Source: Paludisphaera borealis (GTDB lineage: Bacteria > Planctomycetota > Planctomycetia > Isosphaerales > Isosphaeraceae). From it: DNA of 64,000 bases. The notes under the pieces are model-generated. The model saw only the letters and a list, made by a program, of their open reading frames with translations. It did not search any database and was not told the origin of the DNA. A program made the position numbers and the translations under genes. Location of the stretch: the NCBI RefSeq assembly GCF_001956985.1, contig NZ_CP019082.1, forward strand, positions 496,001 through 560,000. Direction: 5' to 3'. Below are positions 61,187-64,000 of this stretch, one piece after another; positions within the stretch are counted from its first letter, which is position 1; each line of letters opens with the position of its first letter.

Positions 61187-63276
61187 ACTTTGTTCATCAC
61201 CCGCAGCGAGCGGCCTCCCTCGGCGATGACGCGGGCGATATGGCCGAAGGTCTGGACCAGCTCGCCCCCCTTGACGAAGATCGACGCCGCCTCGCTGCTG
61301 GCCAGCCGGCTCAGGTACTCGCGGTCGGCGGCGCCCGTGCCGATCGCGACGACGTCGATCCCCTGCCCTCGCGCCCCTTGCGCCTGTTCGACCGCGCTCT
61401 CGGGGGCGTCCGGGAAGCCGTCGGTCAGGATCACGACGTATCGCTTCCAGTCGTCGGCGACGAGCTGGCCGCGGGCCATCTCCAGGGCGTCGGTCAGGTT
61501 GGTGCTCCCCTCGGCTTCCAGGCGGTGGATCGCGGCGTGCAGCCGGCGGACGTTGCTGGTGGGGGGCGACTGCAAGTTCACGACGCTGGAGAACGAGATC
61601 AAGCCGACCTCGGTCGTCGTGAAGTCGCAACGGTCGAGGAACTCGCGCGCGGCGGTCTGGGCTTCGATGAGCGGCGCGCCCATAATGCTCGACGAGACGT
61701 CCATCAAGAGCATCACCCGAATCCGCTCGGGACCGCCGACGGCCACCATCTCGGGGGGCTCGCCCATCCACGAGAGATCGTCGGGGACGGCCTCGACCGT
61801 CATGGCCAGCCGATGTCCGCTGTCGCGCTGGGTCGCCCGCACCTGAACCACGCCGTTGGCGTCGTACGACAGGCCGACGTCGATTTTCACCTCCGCGTCG
61901 CTCGGGTGGATACCCGTGAAGACGTACTTGCCCAGGACCGTGCAGTCGAGCGGCGAGGGGCTCTCCCCCTGGGTCAGATAGACTTCGAGCCTTGTATTCG
62001 CCCCGCCGTGGGTGGCGTGGATGTAAGACCGGACGTTCTCGGCCGGGATCGCCACGTTGCGGCGGATCACGACGTCGTTGACGTAGGCCGTCCCCTCGGG
62101 GTTGACCGCGACCACCCCCAGGCTGTGCGACATCACGTCGGTCACCCGTCGCGCCGTCGTCGCCGTGCCGGTCCCGCCTCCTCCGAGCGTGAATTTGGGC
62201 GTGGCGTCGCCGATCGACTGGCCGGCTTCCATCGCGGCCTGGACCGCCGCGCCGAGCGCCACGACCTCGTCGACGTTGACCCCGGTGCGTGGGGCCTTGC
62301 CGGCCGTCCTGGTCACGTACGACCGGACCATCGGCATCCGGGTCGAGCCGCCGACGAGCAAGACGCCGTCGAGCCTGTGCCACGAGAGACCGGCCTCGTC
62401 GAGCGCCTCCTCGGTCAGCCTTCGGGTCCGATCCATCAGCGGGGAGGTCATGGCCTCGAACTCTTCGCGCGAGATCTCATAGGTCTTGCGCTGGGCGCCG
62501 AGTTGAAGGGTGACGCGGGTCGAGGATCGTTCCGAGAGCGCCCACTTGGCCTGTTCGCTGCGGACGAGGACTTCGTTCAAGGCGACGGGGTCGTCGAGCG
62601 GGTCGAAGCCGGTCTCGGCCGCGAACTGCTCGGCCAGGAAGGTGGCGATGCGGTCGTCCCAGTTCTTGCCTCCCAGGTCGTGGTCGCCGGCCGTGGCCAG
62701 CACGGCGATGTCGTCGGCCGTGATCCGGGCGACGGTGACGTCGAACGTGCCGCCGCCGAGGTCGTAGATCAGGACCGTCTCGTCCTCGGCGCCAGGCTTG
62801 TTCAGACCGTAGGCGAGGGTCGCCGCGGTGGGCTCGTTGATGATCCGCAGCACTTCGAGCCCGGCGGCGTTCCCGGCGGCGATGGTCGCCTTCCGCTGGG
62901 CGTCGCCGAAGTACGCCGGCACGGTGATCACGGCCCGGTCGATCTCGTCGCCGATCGCCGCTTCCGCGTCGTCCTTGAGCTTCTTGAGCACGATCGCCGC
63001 GAGGTCGGCCGCCGAGTAAGTCTTGCCGTGGAACTCAAGCTGGTAGAGCGGGCTCCCCATGTGCGGCTTGAAGAAGCTGGCGATCTCGGCGTCCCCCAGC
63101 CGCGCCCATTCCTTGGCCTCCTGCCCGACCACCGGCGGATCGACGCCGAAGTAGATCACCGACGGCGTGATGTTCGCCCCCTCGCGATTGGCGATCACCT
63201 CCGGCCTGCCATACGCATTCCGACGCGCCACCACCGAGTTGGTCGTCCCCAGGTCGATCCCGACGAAGCTCGCCAT
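61183..63276 (-). CDS. Hsp70 (DnaK-like) - von Willebrand factor A chimera
   Basis: A 697-residue soluble protein. Residues 1-375 are an Hsp70 ATPase domain: [14 protein letters not shown], the [17 protein letters not shown] block, [27 protein letters not shown] and [13 protein letters not shown]. Residues about 385-510 are a beta-type substrate-binding domain ([40 protein letters not shown]). The helical lid and C-terminal tail of DnaK are absent. In their place residues about 518-697 form a vWA domain with full MIDAS: DVSSS near 525, the Thr in [11 protein letters not shown] and the Asp in [12 protein letters not shown] 63276 lies nine bases after the Uma2 gene; the stop overlaps the next gene. 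It is first of the four-gene cluster and not a replacement for housekeeping DnaK. Confidence 0.92.
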   Translation of the reverse strand: MASFVGIDLGTTNSVVARRNAYGRPEVIANREGANITPSVIYFGVDPPVVGQEAKEWARLGDAEIASFFKPHMGSPLYQLEFHGKTYSAADLAAIVLKKLKDDAEAAIGDEIDRAVITVPAYFGDAQRKATIAAGNAAGLEVLRIINEPTAATLAYGLNKPGAEDETVLIYDLGGGTFDVTVARITADDIAVLATAGDHDLGGKNWDDRIATFLAEQFAAETGFDPLDDPVALNEVLVRSEQAKWALSERSSTRVTLQLGAQRKTYEISREEFEAMTSPLMDRTRRLTEEALDEAGLSWHRLDGVLLVGGSTRMPMVRSYVTRTAGKAPRTGVNVDEVVALGAAVQAAMEAGQSIGDATPKFTLGGGGTGTATTARRVTDVMSHSLGVVAVNPEGTAYVNDVVIRRNVAIPAENVRSYIHATHGGANTRLEVYLTQGESPSPLDCTVLGKYVFTGIHPSDAEVKIDVGLSYDANGVVQVRATQRDSGHRLAMTVEAVPDDLSWMGEPPEMVAVGGPERIRVMLLMDVSSSIMGAPLIEAQTAAREFLDRCDFTTTEVGLISFSSVVNLQSPPTSNVRRLHAAIHRLEAEGSTNLTDALEMARGQLVADDWKRYVVILTDGFPDAPESAVEQAQGARGQGIDVVAIGTGAADREYLSRLASSEAASIFVKGGELVQTFGHIARVIAEGGRSLRVMNKV

Positions 63277-63285
63277 GTCGCGTCC

Positions 63286-63960
63286 TCACTCGCCCTCGCG
63301 GTCGTTTTGAACACGCGGCAGAATCGTCTCGCGGAACCACTCTTGGAAGGCTACGGCCCAAGGGGTGTCGTCGCCGATCGAATATTGACGGAGGAATCGC
63401 CCGATTTCCTCCATGGGCACGAACGGGAAGATCCCGCTTCGCGGAACGACCTGGTAAGTCCCTGGATCTTGAAGCTGGAGCACGTCCTGGCGGTCGCCGT
63501 CGAATCGCCAGACTTCGGGGATCTTCAAGGCGGCGCAAATGCCAAGGCGATGCCGCGAGTCGCTGGTGACGTCGATCTCGATCGCCAGGTCGGGAGGCGG
63601 GTCGACGTCGAGATCGACCCGCGCCCAGTCGGCGACTTTGCCGGCGTTGGAAAAGTAATAGCACTGATCGGGCTCTAGACCGCGCTTCAATCGCTTGCGG
63701 TTGAGCGTCGTTGACCCCACACCTACAACGCTTGTTCTCGATTCCAAGGTCATGATATCGATCATCCGACCGATCAAGGTTTTGTAGCGTTCGTGAAGGG
63801 AGAGGGGCGTCATCAGTTCCAACGTCCCTTGATCGTAAGTCAGGCGGATCGGGCGATCTTCCAGGACTTTCAAGAAGGTCTGATAGTCCTCCCAGGAAAT
63901 GTCATGAAGCACGAATCTCTGGGCGGTTCCCTGAAGCTTCGCAGGTGCGGCCGTGGTCAT
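63286..63960 (-). CDS. Uma2 family (DUF820) endonuclease-fold protein
   Basis: A 224-residue protein of the Uma2/DUF820 family, which has a PD-(D/E)XK nuclease fold and is found in many copies in planctomycetes and cyanobacteria. Family marks are DISWEDYQTFLKVLEDRPIR, YDQGTLELMTPLSLHE (with the first acidic residue), and PPDLAIEIDVTSDSRHRL, containing the D...ExD core. IPEVWRFDG follows. No nuclease activity has been generally shown. ATG 63960 lies inside the stop of another Uma2 gene; it ends nine bases before the Hsp70-vWA start, so all are probably co-transcribed. Confidence 0.9.
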   Translation of the reverse strand: MTTAAPAKLQGTAQRFVLHDISWEDYQTFLKVLEDRPIRLTYDQGTLELMTPLSLHERYKTLIGRMIDIMTLESRTSVVGVGSTTLNRKRLKRGLEPDQCYYFSNAGKVADWARVDLDVDPPPDLAIEIDVTSDSRHRLGICAALKIPEVWRFDGDRQDVLQLQDPGTYQVVPRSGIFPFVPMEEIGRFLRQYSIGDDTPWAVAFQEWFRETILPRVQNDREGE

Positions 63961-64000
63961 GTCGCATCCTCCTCGCGATCGTTCGGAACCCGTGGCAGAA
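63957..64000 (-). CDS. second Uma2-family gene, C-terminal end only (runs off the right edge)
   Basis: The last codons before the edge encode LPRVPNDREEDAT and a TGA that overlaps the next gene's ATG by four bases. The complete Uma2 gene downstream ends LPRVQNDREGE, so this is the tail of a tandem paralogue. Only 13 residues are visible. Confidence 0.7.
   Translation of the reverse strand, partial: LPRVPNDREEDAT

Noticed and set aside
1-64000. CRISPR arrays, insertion sequences, integrase genes, phage genes
   Set aside because: No evenly spaced direct repeats with variable spacers, no transposase or integrase motifs and no terminal inverted repeats were seen. The only tandem repeat is the coding 60-bp array at 15050-15289.

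Overview
The window is GC-rich, densely coded chromosomal DNA, most likely from a planctomycete of the Isosphaeraceae type (inference from gene content, not from a marker gene). The pointers are: a protein ending in a DUF1559 / H-X9-DG domain; an ECF sigma factor overlapping a Ser/Thr kinase fused to WD40 repeats; a second kinase with an N-terminal zinc finger; an exported protein with an LEPR-XLL-like leader; the STDAQ-type hypothetical family; and tandem Uma2 genes. I see no rRNA, convincing tRNA, CRISPR array, insertion sequence or prophage.

Layout. 1-5.6 kb (minus): the start of a large PKS-like enzyme with N-terminal nitronate-monooxygenase-like domains followed by KS and AT, and a secreted hypothetical protein. 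5.7-11.6 kb (plus): lipoprotein SppA protease coupled to an SDR enzyme, YqgE/AlgH, NDH-2 and a lipoprotein metallophosphoesterase. 11.7-16.5 kb (plus): methyltransferase, a zinc-finger/kinase/beta-helix protein and a GT4 glycosyltransferase with a 60-bp tandem repeat in its coding sequence. 16.8-24.2 kb (plus): a CzcA-type RND metal efflux operon (pump, adaptor, outer-membrane channel) and an exported protein. 24.3-32.9 kb (plus): GH127 glycosidase, a large hybrid sensor kinase, a DUF1559 protein and a small zinc-ribbon protein. 33.0-36.7 kb (minus): gnd, zwf, a HAD hydrolase and DUF488, i.e. the oxidative pentose phosphate entry. 37.1-43.9 kb: cytochrome c, RidA, ECF sigma plus WD40 kinase, and a family protein broken by a frameshift. 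44.0-50.3 kb (plus): a large J-like/zinc-ribbon/FN3 protein, a conserved hypothetical, an aminotransferase and an AlkA-like glycosylase. 50.3-57.6 kb: a small secreted protein, an Mrp ATPase, a receiver-like protein, a DUF362 protein, a decayed WD40 gene, guanine deaminase and an ABM-membrane protein. 57.7-64 kb (minus): at least two tandem Uma2 genes, then four tightly packed genes encoding an Hsp70-vWA chimera, two membrane FHA proteins and a membrane vWA protein.

The most unusual system is the last one. An Hsp70 whose C-terminal lid is replaced by a vWA domain with intact MIDAS residues is joined by 4-base overlaps or very short gaps to two FHA membrane proteins and a membrane vWA protein. 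FHA domains read phosphothreonine, and the window holds two Ser/Thr kinases and a protein with two degenerate J-like domains. A phosphorylation-tuned, envelope-tethered chaperone complex is a reasonable hypothesis, but the sequence alone does not prove it.

Transcription units often end in GC-rich hairpins without a T-tract (11609-11626, 56762-56783, 57622-57647, 48265-48291). Start codons were chosen by Shine-Dalgarno match, signal peptide placement and overlap with the gene before. Alternatives are given where the choice is open.
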